Of a stretch of DNA of 64,000 nt, positions 26,272 through 36,102 are shown piece after piece (position 1 is the stretch's first letter; each line of letters opens with the position of its first letter). The notes under the pieces were generated by a model. The model worked only from the letters and a program-made list of their open reading frames with translations. It was not told the DNA's origin and ran no database searches. The translations under genes were made by a program, and so were the position numbers. Source of the DNA: Wenyingzhuangia fucanilytica (lineage in GTDB: Bacteria > Bacteroidota > Bacteroidia > Flavobacteriales > Flavobacteriaceae); assembly GCF_001697185.1 (NCBI RefSeq), contig NZ_CP014224.1, forward strand, positions 3,084,501 through 3,148,500, given 5' to 3'.

Positions 26272-26496
26272 ATGAATAATTTGTCAGACCAACAATATTT
26301 AATAAAACTAGCCAACACAAAAATGCCTTTTGGTAAATACAAAGGTTACGATTTAATTAACCTACCAGAGCATTATATTGTTTGGTACAAACAAAAAGGG
26401 TTTCCTGCAGGTACACTAGGCAAAATGATGGCAGAAGTTTACGAACTAAAATTAAATGGGCTAGAAGATATTATTCGTAAATTAAAAAACAAATAG
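26272..26496 (+). CDS. DUF3820 family protein
   Basis: A 74-residue soluble protein with the core TKMPFGKYKGYDLINLPEHYIVWYKQKGFPAGTLGKMM, the signature of the DUF3820 family of small bacterial proteins (about 70 residues, so complete). No function is established; the family is sometimes discussed as nucleic-acid or nucleotide related, but nothing here proves that. It is divergent from ssrA and followed by a REP-like palindrome that separates it from kdsA. Confidence 0.82.
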   Translation: MNNLSDQQYLIKLANTKMPFGKYKGYDLINLPEHYIVWYKQKGFPAGTLGKMMAEVYELKLNGLEDIIRKLKNK

Positions 26497-26502
26497 CTTG
26501 TT

Positions 26503-26549
26503 AAGCGAAGTGGAGATGTATAATTCTCGACTTCGCTCGAACATCTATA
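26503..26549. repeat. REP-like palindromic repeat, copy 2
   Basis: AGCGAAGTGGAGA (26503-26515) and TCTCGACTTCGCT (about 26525-26537) form a 13-bp stem with one mismatch. The right arm and flank match the copy at 12591-12618 (TTCTCGACTTCGCTCGAACA). It lies between the converging DUF3820 and kdsA genes and may also act as a terminator. Confidence 0.6.
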
Positions 26550-26554
26550 TTTAT

Positions 26555-27373
26555 TTACAAAGTATTAATTACTTTTCTAATCGCTGTTAAATCTGTCAGC
26601 AACTTTTCCAAATAAGCAATATTTAACATATTTGCTCCGTCAGATTTTGCGTTTGTAGGATCAAAATGAGTTTCTATAAACAAACCGTCTACTCCCGCAG
26701 CAATTCCGGCCCTAGCAATAGTTCCAATCATATCAGGCCTACCTCCTGTCACTCCACTTGTTTGATTTGGCTGTTGTAATGAATGTGTTACATCTAATAC
26801 GGTAGGAGCAAATGCTCTCATTTCTGGAATCCCTCTAAAATCTACAATCATATCTTGATATCCAAACATGGTTCCCCTATCGGTAATCCAAGCTTTATCA
26901 GAACCTGCATCTTTTACTTTTTGCACTGCGTGTTGCATGGCTCCCGGACTCATAAATTGCCCTTTTTTAAGATTTACTACTTTTCCTGTTTCTGCAGCAG
27001 CTACCACTAAATCTGTTTGACGAACCAAAAAAGCAGGAATTTGTAATACATCAACATATTCTGCGGCCATAGCAGCATCAGAAATTTCGTGAATATCTGT
27101 TACTGTAGGAACATCAAAAGTTTCTGAAACTTTACGTAAAATTTTTAAAGCTTTTTCATCACCGATTCCTGTAAAACTATCTATTCTAGAACGATTTGCT
27201 TTTTTAAAACTCCCTTTAAACACATAAGGAATATTTAATTTATCTGTAATTTCAACTACTTTTTCTGCAATTCTTAATGCCATTTCTTCTCCTTCAATAG
27301 CACAAGGTCCTGCCAATAAAAAGAAATTATCGCTATTTGCGTGTTTAATTTTTGGGATTACGTTTAAGTCCAT
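26555..27373 (-). CDS. kdsA: 3-deoxy-8-phosphooctulonate synthase
   Basis: A 272-residue KdsA, full length, which condenses arabinose 5-phosphate and phosphoenolpyruvate for the Kdo of lipopolysaccharide. Motifs: LLAGPCAIE (PEP binding) near residue 20, YVFKGSFKKANRSR near 52, TDIHE near 95, PAFLVRQTDL, KKGQFMSP, TDRGTMFGYQDMIVDFRG, DVTHSLQQPNQ and FIETHFDP. The Asn-type or metal-dependent class was not decided. A -7 element TATCTTTG lies at 27397-27404. The gene stands alone. Confidence 0.96.
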   Translation of the reverse strand: MDLNVIPKIKHANSDNFFLLAGPCAIEGEEMALRIAEKVVEITDKLNIPYVFKGSFKKANRSRIDSFTGIGDEKALKILRKVSETFDVPTVTDIHEISDAAMAAEYVDVLQIPAFLVRQTDLVVAAAETGKVVNLKKGQFMSPGAMQHAVQKVKDAGSDKAWITDRGTMFGYQDMIVDFRGIPEMRAFAPTVLDVTHSLQQPNQTSGVTGGRPDMIGTIARAGIAAGVDGLFIETHFDPTNAKSDGANMLNIAYLEKLLTDLTAIRKVINTL

Positions 27374-27396
27374 TTTTTTAATGTATTTCGATAGCT

Positions 27397-27404
27397 CAAA
27401 GATA
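27397..27404 (-). promoter_or_regulatory. -7 promoter element of kdsA
   Basis: Minus strand TATCTTTG, exact consensus, 23 nt before the ATG. Confidence 0.55.
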
Positions 27405-27455
27405 ACTATTCTTAAAAGCGCTTCACAATTATTTTTTTGATGAAAATTTTAAAAC

Positions 27456-27489
27456 AAAAAAGCCTCTGTAAAATACAGAGGCTTTTTTT
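27456..27489 (-). terminator. intrinsic terminator after the 27504 gene
   Basis: AAAAAAGCCTCTGTA, loop AAA, TACAGAGGCTTTTTT; separates the outer-membrane gene from kdsA. Confidence 0.9.
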
Positions 27490-27503
27490 AATATTGTTTA
27501 CGA

Positions 27504-27977
27504 CTAAAATTTGTATCGCACACCTAAAGCAATTTCTAAAGACAAATCGCTATCACCATTGATGATTCCGATTTCTGGTCTAGTATCTAAAGATAATTGT
27601 AAAGGAAACTTAAAGTTGTACTCAATACCAACGTTACCATCAGCATTTACAAAAGTTTCGCTTCCACCAGGATAGTCTACAGAACCAACTCCAGCACCAG
27701 CACCAGCAAACCAATTAAATCCTGGAGCTAAACTACTTAAGTCCCAAACCCATTGGTAAAGACCAGTTAATTTGTATGCATCAACGTCATTTTTACTTCT
27801 TAATCCTAAATCAAATTGTAATCTGTTAGAATCAGATAATGCTCTTTGATATGAAATCTCGTACCCTAAACCATCATTATCACCCAAACGTAAACCGATT
27901 GCATGTTTAGATAAATCTTGAGCTTGAGATGCCAATCCTGCCAATACAAGTCCTACTGTTAAAATTATTTTTTTCAT
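27504..27977 (-). CDS. small outer-membrane beta-barrel protein
   Basis: Start taken at the third codon of the open frame (MKKIILTVGLVLAGLASQAQ), a clean signal peptide; an ATG two codons upstream is also possible. The mature part of about 138 residues consists of amphipathic strands with the barrel-like ends GLGYEISYQRAL ... LSLEIALGVRYKF. No enzymatic motif. It resembles the short porin-like proteins that are common in Flavobacteriaceae; the role is unknown. Confidence 0.7.
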   Translation of the reverse strand: MKKIILTVGLVLAGLASQAQDLSKHAIGLRLGDNDGLGYEISYQRALSDSNRLQFDLGLRSKNDVDAYKLTGLYQWVWDLSSLAPGFNWFAGAGAGVGSVDYPGGSETFVNADGNVGIEYNFKFPLQLSLDTRPEIGIINGDSDLSLEIALGVRYKF

Positions 27978-28101
27978 AATCATTCTTTAATTTATTATTA
28001 TGTTAGTGATATTAAAAATACAAAAAGAAAGTTATGAAACAAGCCACTTTTCTTAATTTTACCTTTAATTCTATTAAACAACTTAGAAACAAGAAGATAA
28101 C

Positions 28102-29454
28102 ATGAATATACATTTTATTGCGATTGGAGGAAGTGCCATGCACAACTTAGCCATTGCTTTACACAATAAAGGATACAACGTTACAGGAAGCGATGACACT
28201 ATTTTTGAACCCTCTAAATCTAGGTTGGCTAATAAAGGTTTATTACCCTTAACATTTGGTTGGTACCCCGAAAAAATTAATAAAGACTTAGATGCTGTTA
28301 TTTTAGGAATGCATGCAAAACCAGATAATACCGAATTGTTAAAAGCCCAAGAACTTGGCCTTAAAATATATTCTTATCCTGAGTTTTTATACGAGCAGTC
28401 TAAACAAAAAACAAGAGTTGTAATTGGTGGTTCTCACGGAAAAACAACCATTACCTCTATGATACTTCATGTACTAAACTACCATCAAATTGATGTTGAT
28501 TATATGGTTGGAGCTCAATTAGAAGGATTCGAAACCATGGTTCATTTAACTGAAGAAAATGAATTTATGGTTTTAGAAGGTGATGAATACTTATCTAGCC
28601 CTATTGACAGAAGGCCTAAATTTCATTTATACAAACCTAATATTGCTTTACTTAGCGGAATTGCATGGGATCACATCAATGTTTTTCCAACATTTGAAAA
28701 CTATGTAGAACAATTTTCAATTTTTACTGACTCTCTTACCCCAGGAGGAATTATGGTTTATAACGAAGAAGATGAACAGGTAAAAAAAGTGGTTGAGAGT
28801 TCTGAAAATCAAATTAAAAAATATCCATATTTTACTCCTAAATACAATATAGAAGACGGAACCACTCTTTTAGATACTCCAGAAGGAGATTTACCTTTAG
28901 AGATTTTTGGAAAACACAACTTACAAAACTTAGCGGGTGCCAAATGGATTTGTCAACATATGGGGGTAGGTGAAGAAGAGTTTTACGAAGCAATTGAAAG
29001 TTTTAAAGGAGCCAGCAAACGTTTAGAAAAAATTGCAGAAAAAAAATCTGCTGTTATCTTTAAAGATTTTGCACATTCACCAAGTAAAGTACAAGCCACA
29101 ACTACCGCTGTAAAAAACCAATACAAAAACAGAACGGTCTTGGCTTATTTAGAGTTACATACTTACAGTAGTTTAAATGCTGAATTTTTAAAAGAATATG
29201 AAGGAGCATTAGACCAGGCCGACAAAGCTGTTGTTTTTTATTCTCCTGATGCAGTTGCCATCAAACAACTTGATGAAGTGTCCGCACAACAAATTAAAGA
29301 AGCTTTTAAAAGAGATGATTTAATTATTTACACAAATCCATCTGATTTTAAAAAGTTTTTATTTGAGCAACCTTTTGAAAACTCTGCAACTTTATTAATG
29401 AGTTCTGGAAATTACGGAGGTTTAGATTTTGATGAAGTGAAAAACTTAATTTAA
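28102..29454 (+). CDS. mpl: UDP-N-acetylmuramate:L-Ala-gamma-D-Glu-meso-DAP ligase (Mpl-like)
   Basis: A 450-residue Mur-ligase family enzyme that recycles cell-wall tripeptide by ligating it to UDP-MurNAc. The N-terminal Rossmann part starts MNIHFIAIGGSAMHNLAIAL; the ATP-binding loop GGSHGKTT is at residues 109-116; EGDEYLSS and GIAWDHINVFP are the middle-domain motifs; and FKDFAHSPSKVQATTTAVK with YLELHTYSSLN mark the C-terminal domain. DHINVF and FAHSP favour Mpl over MurC. It is transcribed alone, with a terminator shared with the converging gene. Confidence 0.92.
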   Translation: MNIHFIAIGGSAMHNLAIALHNKGYNVTGSDDTIFEPSKSRLANKGLLPLTFGWYPEKINKDLDAVILGMHAKPDNTELLKAQELGLKIYSYPEFLYEQSKQKTRVVIGGSHGKTTITSMILHVLNYHQIDVDYMVGAQLEGFETMVHLTEENEFMVLEGDEYLSSPIDRRPKFHLYKPNIALLSGIAWDHINVFPTFENYVEQFSIFTDSLTPGGIMVYNEEDEQVKKVVESSENQIKKYPYFTPKYNIEDGTTLLDTPEGDLPLEIFGKHNLQNLAGAKWICQHMGVGEEEFYEAIESFKGASKRLEKIAEKKSAVIFKDFAHSPSKVQATTTAVKNQYKNRTVLAYLELHTYSSLNAEFLKEYEGALDQADKAVVFYSPDAVAIKQLDEVSAQQIKEAFKRDDLIIYTNPSDFKKFLFEQPFENSATLLMSSGNYGGLDFDEVKNLI

Positions 29455-29458
29455 AAAC

Positions 29459-29492
29459 AAAAGGCAGATATTGATGAATATCTGCCTTTTTA
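29459..29492. terminator. bidirectional terminator after mpl
   Basis: AAGGCAGATATT, loop GATG, AATATCTGCCTT with T-run; both flanking genes converge on it. Confidence 0.88.
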
Positions 29493-29507
29493 TATTTTCT
29501 AAAAAAC

Positions 29508-30038
29508 TTAAAATCTTTTTCCTATTCCTATTCCTATGGAAATGTTAGAAATTCCATCTGCTGCATGATCGTAAAATAAACTTGGAGCCACATCCCAATG
29601 ATGAGATAAATCTAAATCATATTCCAAACCAACTCTTATTAAGTCTTTTACTTTACCATTTTCAAAAATAACTCCAGGTCCAAACACAAATTCCAAATGT
29701 TTTATTGGACTCCATAAAGCATCCACAGTTAACACTAATGGAAATTCTCTATCAATTATTCCTCCATGAAGTTGTTCCGCATCTTTATGAGAAATCAATT
29801 CAATATCAGCAAAAATTCCAACACCAAATTTAGGTTTAAACCAATACTCATAATCAAATCCAAAAGAAGGAATTGACAATACGTCTTTGTTCCCTAGCTC
29901 AAATCCTAAGTTTAAATAGGAATGACCTAAAACTAAACTAATACGGTTCTTTTTAAACTCTTCATCTTCACTTTCTTGAGACATTACATACTCATTTCCA
30001 ACAAACAAGCACATCACCCAAAGTATAATTGTTTTCAT
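29508..30038 (-). CDS. exported beta-barrel-like protein of unknown function
   Basis: Start taken at ATG 30038 (MKTIILWVMCLFVGNEYVMSQ) as a normal signal peptide; an upstream ATG at 30059 would add MKLKTCQ. The mature protein (about 155 residues) starts with an acidic stretch ESEDEEF and then shows amphipathic strands, ending SNISIGIGIGKRF with a C-terminal Phe, as in outer-membrane barrels. Regularly spaced FGFDYEYWFKPKFGVGIFADIEL segments support a small porin-like fold. No family recognised. Confidence 0.65.
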   Translation of the reverse strand: MKTIILWVMCLFVGNEYVMSQESEDEEFKKNRISLVLGHSYLNLGFELGNKDVLSIPSFGFDYEYWFKPKFGVGIFADIELISHKDAEQLHGGIIDREFPLVLTVDALWSPIKHLEFVFGPGVIFENGKVKDLIRVGLEYDLDLSHHWDVAPSLFYDHAADGISNISIGIGIGKRF

Positions 30039-30128
30039 CTGACAAGTCTTTAGTTTCAAGAAACAAAATTATCAACACTTTTGTTTCTTTTATTTTTAAA
30101 AACCGGCTATTTACGAAATCGTATGAAG

Positions 30129-30182
30129 CAAAAAAAATCAAGAGCCTAAATTACTATTAAACAGCAACTAGACTCTTGATCA
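30129..30182 (-). terminator. terminator of the RND efflux operon
   Basis: ATCAAGAG (30137-30144) and CTCTTGAT (30173-30180) with a 28-nt loop; on the minus strand a run of eight T follows. Confidence 0.65.
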
Positions 30183-30210
30183 TAAAAACAAAAAAACTAC
30201 TCAATTACTA

Positions 30211-31644
30211 TTATTTCCATCCACCTCCTAAAGCTTTGTAAATATTTACAAAAGCATTCATTTGGTCTTTTTTAGTTTCAATCAACTCAAACTTAGACTC
30301 TAAAGCATCTCTTTGAGTTAACAGTACCTCCATATAGTCTGCTCTTGCAGATCTAAATAAATTGTTTGATATGTTAATTGATTCAGTAAGTGCTTCTACT
30401 TCTTTCTGTTGTAAACCAAAACTACTTTCTAGATTAGATATTTTAGAAAGCTTATTCACCACTTCTATATAAGCATTTAAAATTGTGCGTTCGTAATTAT
30501 AAACAGCCTGAATTTGTTTTGCATTGGCGTTATAATACTCGGCCTTAATTGCTTTTCTATTGATTAATGGAGCGGTTAAATCACCCCCTATAGAATACAA
30601 CAAAGATTCTGGGGTACTCAATAAATATTTAGCATTAAAAGCCTGATACCCCACTCCTGCAGAAAGCCCTAAAGAAGGATAAAATCTGGCTTTAGCCACT
30701 TTAATATCTAATTTAGCTGCAGCCAATTCAAGTTCTGCTTGTTTAACATCTGGTCTGTTAGCCAATAACTCTGATGGAATTCCTGCATGAATTAAATCAG
30801 GAGTTAAATCAACAAAGCCTTGAGCATCTCTTTCAATATTTCCAGCATACCCTCCTACCAAAAATCTAATTTTATTTTCAGCCTCTATGATTTGTTGCTG
30901 AATCTGATATTGGATACTTTTTGTACTATAAACTTGTGCTTCAAACCTCTTTACAGCTAGCTCCGTTACTTTAGCAGATTGCTTTTGCAACTTTACAATT
31001 TCAAAAGCGTTTGTTTGCAAAGTAATGTTTCTATTTAAAATTTCTAATTGATTGTCTAAAGCCAACAATTCATAATAAGAATTCGCAATTTCTGCAATCA
31101 AATTAGTTACCATAAAGTTTTTACCTTCTACAGTTGCTAAATATCTACTTACCGCAGCTTTTTTAGCATTATGCAGCTTGTTCCAAATATCCACTTCCCA
31201 AGTAGCATAAGCTCCTACCATAAAATCTGGCAAAAATTCAGGATTTTCTTTACCTCCCTTAAAAGGTGTCGTAGCATCATTAGCTCCTTGGCTAGTATAT
31301 CTACCAACTTTTTCGGCACCAGCTCCAGCTTGTAAACCTACAAAAGGTAGGTACTCCCCTTTTTTAGCTTGAATTTCATTTCTTGCAATTTCTATTTCTT
31401 GAAGCGTAATATTTAATTCCTGATTATTTACTAAAGCCGTATCAATCAACTTTACCAAATATGGATCTTTAAAATAATCTTTCCACTGAACTTTCACCAC
31501 ATTTACAGTATCCTTAACTCCATTAAAAGTTTCTGGCAATGTTGTGTTTTCCGTCTTCTGAACCAAAGCAGGAGTTTTACAAGCTGTAAAACTTAATAGC
31601 AATAAAGCTACTCCTGCATATTTATATTTTTTAATCTTATTCAT
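30211..31644 (-). CDS. RND efflux outer-membrane factor (TolC/NodT family lipoprotein)
   Basis: An outer-membrane efflux channel protein of about 477 residues. With ATG 31644 it begins MNKIKKYKYAGVALLLLSFTAC, a lipoprotein signal; ATGs at 31650, 31668 and 31677 are alternatives. Two OEP-type repeats of coiled-coil helices are visible, each with an ANRPDVKQAELELAAAKLDIKVAKARFYPSLGLS-like segment in the second half. The start codon overlaps the stop of the permease gene. It forms the exit duct for the pump encoded by the preceding two genes. Confidence 0.92.
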   Translation of the reverse strand: MNKIKKYKYAGVALLLLSFTACKTPALVQKTENTTLPETFNGVKDTVNVVKVQWKDYFKDPYLVKLIDTALVNNQELNITLQEIEIARNEIQAKKGEYLPFVGLQAGAGAEKVGRYTSQGANDATTPFKGGKENPEFLPDFMVGAYATWEVDIWNKLHNAKKAAVSRYLATVEGKNFMVTNLIAEIANSYYELLALDNQLEILNRNITLQTNAFEIVKLQKQSAKVTELAVKRFEAQVYSTKSIQYQIQQQIIEAENKIRFLVGGYAGNIERDAQGFVDLTPDLIHAGIPSELLANRPDVKQAELELAAAKLDIKVAKARFYPSLGLSAGVGYQAFNAKYLLSTPESLLYSIGGDLTAPLINRKAIKAEYYNANAKQIQAVYNYERTILNAYIEVVNKLSKISNLESSFGLQQKEVEALTESINISNNLFRSARADYMEVLLTQRDALESKFELIETKKDQMNAFVNIYKALGGGWK

Positions 31645-34600
31645 TTTCATGATTTTCTTTAGTTTCATTAAAATCATCTAATTGGTGTACAAAATCTTCA
31701 GACAACGAAGTATCATCCTCATCTTTAATTAATTTTCTACCATCTGCTAAATTTCCAAAAATAAAGTACAGTCCTGGAACAATTACTACTCCGAACACAG
31801 TTCCAAACAACATACCTCCAAGCGCAGAAGCACCAATAGTACGGTTTCCTATCGCTCCAGCTCCTGAAGCAAGAATCAATGGAATTAATCCCGCAATAAA
31901 AGCAAATGACGTCATTAAAATAGGTCTAAAACGTACTTTTGCCCCTTCTATAGCGGCTTCTAAAATTGTAGCTCCTTGATGACGTTTTAACACAGCAAAT
32001 TCTACGATTAGCACTGCATTTTTACCTAATAGCCCTACCAACATAATCAATCCAATTTGTGCATAAATATCGTTTTCTAGTCCCATTACTTTTAAAAGCA
32101 CAAAGGATCCTAAAATACCTACAGGTAATGATAAAATTACAGCTAGCGGTATGATAAAACTTTCGTATTGAGCTGCCAAAACAAAATACACAAACACCAA
32201 TACAATTAAGAAAATATAAAGAGATTCGTTACCTCTATTAGATTCGTCATATGACAAACCTTCCCAAGCAATATCATAATCTTTTGGTAAACTTACTGCT
32301 GCTACTTCTTTAATTGCTTCAATTGCATCTGCAGTACTATATCCTTTAGCTGGAAGTCCACGGATAGCTGCGGAATTATACATATTGTATCGAGTAACCT
32401 CATTAGGTCCTTGTGTTTTTTTCAACTTCATAAAAGCTGAATAAGGCACCATTTCTCCATGATCATTTTTAACATAAAGTTTTAAAACATCTGATGGAAG
32501 TCTTCTGTACTTAGGATCCGATTGAACATACACCTTAAAAAAACGACCAAACTTTACAAAACCTTGTTCATATGTACTACCAATTAAAATATTCAGATTT
32601 TCCATGGCTTTCCCTATAGAAACTCCTTTCTGCATTGCTAAATCGTTATTAAACTCCAACTCATATTGTGGATAGTTAGCAGCGAAGAAGGTAAACAAAC
32701 CAGTTAACTCTTTACGCTTGCTTAAATCATCCATGAATTTTTTATTGATTTTATCAAACTCTTGATAATCTGTAGTGGTTGTTTTATCTAACAAACGCAT
32801 AGAAAAACCTCCTGAAGAACCAAATCCTGGAATTGCTGGCGGCTCAAAAAATTCGATAATCGCCCCAAGTCCTTTAGACTTTTCTTCTAGCTCTTCCATA
32901 ATATCTTTTACAGTTCCTTTTCGATCTGACCAAGATTTTAAATTAATTAAACAAGTACCTGCGTTAGACCCACGTCCTTCTGTCATAATTTCATAACCCG
33001 CTAAAGAAGAAACAGATTCTACACCATCAACTTCTTCACAAATTTTTTGAAGTTTTTCAGCTACTTCGTTTGTTCTTTCTAAAGTTGCTCCTGGTGGAGT
33101 TTGAATAATTGCATAAATAGTCCCTTGGTCTTCACTAGGAATAAATCCAGATGGTAAAATTTTGTTTGCAAAGAAAATACTTACACAAAAAGCTCCTAAA
33201 ATTCCAAAAGTTAACCAACGTCTACTTACTATTCTTTTTAATACAGCAACATACTTTCCTGTCAACTTATCAAATCCTGCGTTAAACTTATCTAAAGACC
33301 TAGTTAACACATTAGATTTTGTTTCTTTTCCGTGCTGATTTTTTAACAACATTGCACACAACACAGGTGTTAATGTTAATGCGATTAATGCAGAAATTAC
33401 AATTGAACTTGCCATGGTTATAGAAAACTGTCTATAAAAAGTTCCTACTGGCCCAGACATAAATGAAATTGGTAAAAATACCGATACCATTACTGCTGTA
33501 ATTGCAATGATGGCTCCACTAATTTCACCTAGCACCTTTTTAACCGCTTTATATGGGGTAATATGTGGATCTTCTTCAAACTTAGCATGTACGGCTTCTA
33601 CCACCACAATGGCATCATCTACCACAATACCAATAGCCAATACCAAAGCAAATAAAGTTACTAGGTTAATAGACAGTCCAAATGCCTGAATAATAAAGAA
33701 AGCTCCTACCAAAGATACTGGCACCGCTAAAATTGGAATTAAAGTAGAACGCCAATCACCTAAGAAAATAAACACTACTAAAGCTACTAATATAAAAGCA
33801 TCTCTAAGAGTATGCACAACTTGCTCTATAGAAGCATCTAAGAATTTAGATACATCATAACTAATTTTATAATCTAACCCAGGAGGAAAAGTAGCTTTCA
33901 TTTCCTCTAATTTTTCTTTTACAGATTCAATTACATCACTTGCGTTACTTCCATAATTTTGTTTTAATACTATAGCTGCTGATGGATGACCATCTAAGTT
34001 TGAGTAAATATCAAAAAACTCACTACCTAACTCAATATTGGCAACATCTTTTAAGTGAATGCTTTCTCCTTCTGCATTTGCACGCAGAATAACGTTTCCG
34101 TATTGTTCTGGTTCATTATATCTACCTTTATAAGTAAGCACGTATTCTAAAGATTGTGCTTCAATACCTGAACTTCGACCAATTCTACCAGGACGTCCTA
34201 CAATACTTTGTTCTTTAAGTGCATCCATCACCTCATCAATAGAAATATTGTAGGCTCTCATACGATCTGGCTTTAACCATACACGCATTGCATACCTACG
34301 GCTTCCTAAAATTTGCGATCTTGCAACCCCTTTTATCCTGTTAATTTCAGGGATCATTTTTACGTTAGCATAATTGTATAAAAACTTTTCATCCATGTTT
34401 TTATCCTTAGCATATAAGTTAACATACATTAACATACTAGGCTGGATAGGTGTAATTACAACCCCTTCTCGCTGTACCAATTCTGGTAAAAGCGGCATGA
34501 CTTGATCTACACGAGTTTTTACTCTAATTACAGCTTGGTTTGGATCAGTACCTGGTTCAAAAATAATTCTCAAAGTAGCTTCACCCGCACTGGTTGCATC

Positions 34601-34840
34601 GGTTGCCATATACCTCATTCCTTGAACCCCATTAATTGAATTCTCTAAGGTAACAAGCGTAGATTTTACCAATACATCTGCACTTGCTCCAGGGTAGGCA
34701 ATAAAAATATTGACAGTAGTTGGAGCAATTTTTGGAAATTGTGAGATCGGTAATTGCTTAATGGATAAAGTTCCTATAAAAACGATAATAATCGAAATTA
34801 CAATAGCAAATACTGGTCTATGTATAAATTTATTAAACAT
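31637..34840 (-). CDS. RND efflux transporter permease (AcrB/HAE1 family)
   Basis: A 1067-residue inner-membrane pump with 12 expected membrane segments and two large periplasmic loops. Visible motifs: N-terminal MFNKFIHRPVFAIVISIII; the proton-relay pair DD in AIGIVVDDAIVVVEAV; GLLGKNAVLIVEFA carrying the relay Lys; FEPGTDPNQA; PSEDQGTIYAIIQTPPGATLERT. These place it in the hydrophobe/amphiphile efflux family rather than heavy-metal efflux. It exports drugs, bile-like detergents or fatty compounds; the substrate cannot be read from sequence. Operon order: small exported protein, adaptor, pump, channel. Confidence 0.95.
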   Translation of the reverse strand: MFNKFIHRPVFAIVISIIIVFIGTLSIKQLPISQFPKIAPTTVNIFIAYPGASADVLVKSTLVTLENSINGVQGMRYMATDATSAGEATLRIIFEPGTDPNQAVIRVKTRVDQVMPLLPELVQREGVVITPIQPSMLMYVNLYAKDKNMDEKFLYNYANVKMIPEINRIKGVARSQILGSRRYAMRVWLKPDRMRAYNISIDEVMDALKEQSIVGRPGRIGRSSGIEAQSLEYVLTYKGRYNEPEQYGNVILRANAEGESIHLKDVANIELGSEFFDIYSNLDGHPSAAIVLKQNYGSNASDVIESVKEKLEEMKATFPPGLDYKISYDVSKFLDASIEQVVHTLRDAFILVALVVFIFLGDWRSTLIPILAVPVSLVGAFFIIQAFGLSINLVTLFALVLAIGIVVDDAIVVVEAVHAKFEEDPHITPYKAVKKVLGEISGAIIAITAVMVSVFLPISFMSGPVGTFYRQFSITMASSIVISALIALTLTPVLCAMLLKNQHGKETKSNVLTRSLDKFNAGFDKLTGKYVAVLKRIVSRRWLTFGILGAFCVSIFFANKILPSGFIPSEDQGTIYAIIQTPPGATLERTNEVAEKLQKICEEVDGVESVSSLAGYEIMTEGRGSNAGTCLINLKSWSDRKGTVKDIMEELEEKSKGLGAIIEFFEPPAIPGFGSSGGFSMRLLDKTTTTDYQEFDKINKKFMDDLSKRKELTGLFTFFAANYPQYELEFNNDLAMQKGVSIGKAMENLNILIGSTYEQGFVKFGRFFKVYVQSDPKYRRLPSDVLKLYVKNDHGEMVPYSAFMKLKKTQGPNEVTRYNMYNSAAIRGLPAKGYSTADAIEAIKEVAAVSLPKDYDIAWEGLSYDESNRGNESLYIFLIVLVFVYFVLAAQYESFIIPLAVILSLPVGILGSFVLLKVMGLENDIYAQIGLIMLVGLLGKNAVLIVEFAVLKRHQGATILEAAIEGAKVRFRPILMTSFAFIAGLIPLILASGAGAIGNRTIGASALGGMLFGTVFGVVIVPGLYFIFGNLADGRKLIKDEDDTSLSEDFVHQLDDFNETKENHENE

Positions 34841-34860
34841 ATCTTTTTAATTTAAGTTAC

Positions 34861-35943
34861 CTACTCTGCATATAAATTTAAATGTGCGAGTATAGCATCT
34901 GGTTTTACGTATTTGGTGTGTATTTCTTGATTTTCTCTAACTAATCGTAAGCCTTCGATAAGAATTTTATCATTTGTAGATAATCCACCAACCACAGCAT
35001 ATAAATGTGGCATTTCTTCTCCAATAGTAATTTCTCTTGACTTGATTACATTGTCTTTATCTAATACATAGACATACTTTTTATCTAAAACCTCAAAAGT
35101 TGCTTTTTGAGGGATTAACAAAACATCTTCTAAAGAAATAGTTGATAAAATATTACCAGTTTCACCGTGTCTTAACAATCCTTCTGGATTAGGAAAAGTT
35201 GCTCTAAAAGAAATATTTCCTGTTTCATTGTTAAAATCGGCCTCAATGGTTTCCACAACTCCCGTATGGGCAAACACTTTATTATTAGGCATCAAAAGAC
35301 TTACTTTTATTGGATTGTCTTTTTTAATTTGAGTTTTAAATTCTAGATACTCTGCTTCTGGAACGTTGTAATACACCCACATTTTACTATTATCAGAAAG
35401 GCTTGTAAGTAGCTCCCCTTCATCTACCAAACTTCCTGTTCTTACATGGAAACGATCTATTATTCCATCAAAAGGAGCTTTAATTAATGTAAAATCTAAA
35501 TGCACTTGAGCCAATGCTAATTCTGCTTTTGCTTTGGTTAATTTAGCTTCAGCCATTGCTAACTCGTTAGGAGCCACTACATTCTGATCAGCAAGTTTTT
35601 TTGTGTTTTGATATTCAATTTCAGCAAATTTTACTTCTGCTTTTGCACTAGCCAATTCAGCTTCGTATAATTTTGGCATGATTTGAAATAATGGTTGTCC
35701 CTTTTTTACAAACTGACCTTCATCTACAAAAATGTTTTCTAAATAACCTCTTTCTTGGGCTCTTAACTCAATATGTTGTATTGAGTGAACTTGACATACA
35801 TAGTTTTCTACGATTGCTGTATCCTTTTTTATAGGATTCGTTACCAAAAACTCTGTTTCTGCCTCTTCCTTTTCCTTTTTCTTTTTGCAGCTTGTGCTAA
35901 ATAATAGTACACACAAACTAGCGAGCATAAGAACTCTCTTCAT
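34861..35943 (-). CDS. RND efflux periplasmic adaptor (membrane fusion lipoprotein)
   Basis: A 360-residue adaptor: lipoprotein signal MKRVLMLASLCVLLFSTSC with lipidated Cys19, followed by a KKKKEKEEAE stretch. The biotinyl/lipoyl-like halves are seen in YLENIFVDEGQFVKKGQPLFQI and in FTLIKAPFDGIIDRFHVRTGSLV, flanking an alpha hairpin (EAELASAKAEVKFAEIEYQNTKKL). A beta-barrel and membrane-proximal domain follow. It links the pump to the outer-membrane channel. The pump gene follows after 20 bp. Confidence 0.94.
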   Translation of the reverse strand: MKRVLMLASLCVLLFSTSCKKKKEKEEAETEFLVTNPIKKDTAIVENYVCQVHSIQHIELRAQERGYLENIFVDEGQFVKKGQPLFQIMPKLYEAELASAKAEVKFAEIEYQNTKKLADQNVVAPNELAMAEAKLTKAKAELALAQVHLDFTLIKAPFDGIIDRFHVRTGSLVDEGELLTSLSDNSKMWVYYNVPEAEYLEFKTQIKKDNPIKVSLLMPNNKVFAHTGVVETIEADFNNETGNISFRATFPNPEGLLRHGETGNILSTISLEDVLLIPQKATFEVLDKKYVYVLDKDNVIKSREITIGEEMPHLYAVVGGLSTNDKILIEGLRLVRENQEIHTKYVKPDAILAHLNLYAE

Positions 35944-36102
35944 AATTAATTTGTTTTTGTTTTGTATAATAAAAATTGTTGATTTTTTTGAAGATGTGTG
36001 TACAACAGCACACTAAGCCCTTTTAACATGTATAAAACTGCTAATGGACAAAACGTAAGAAGTTTAGGCAATGTAAAACACTACCTAATTAATTGTGGGA
36101 AA

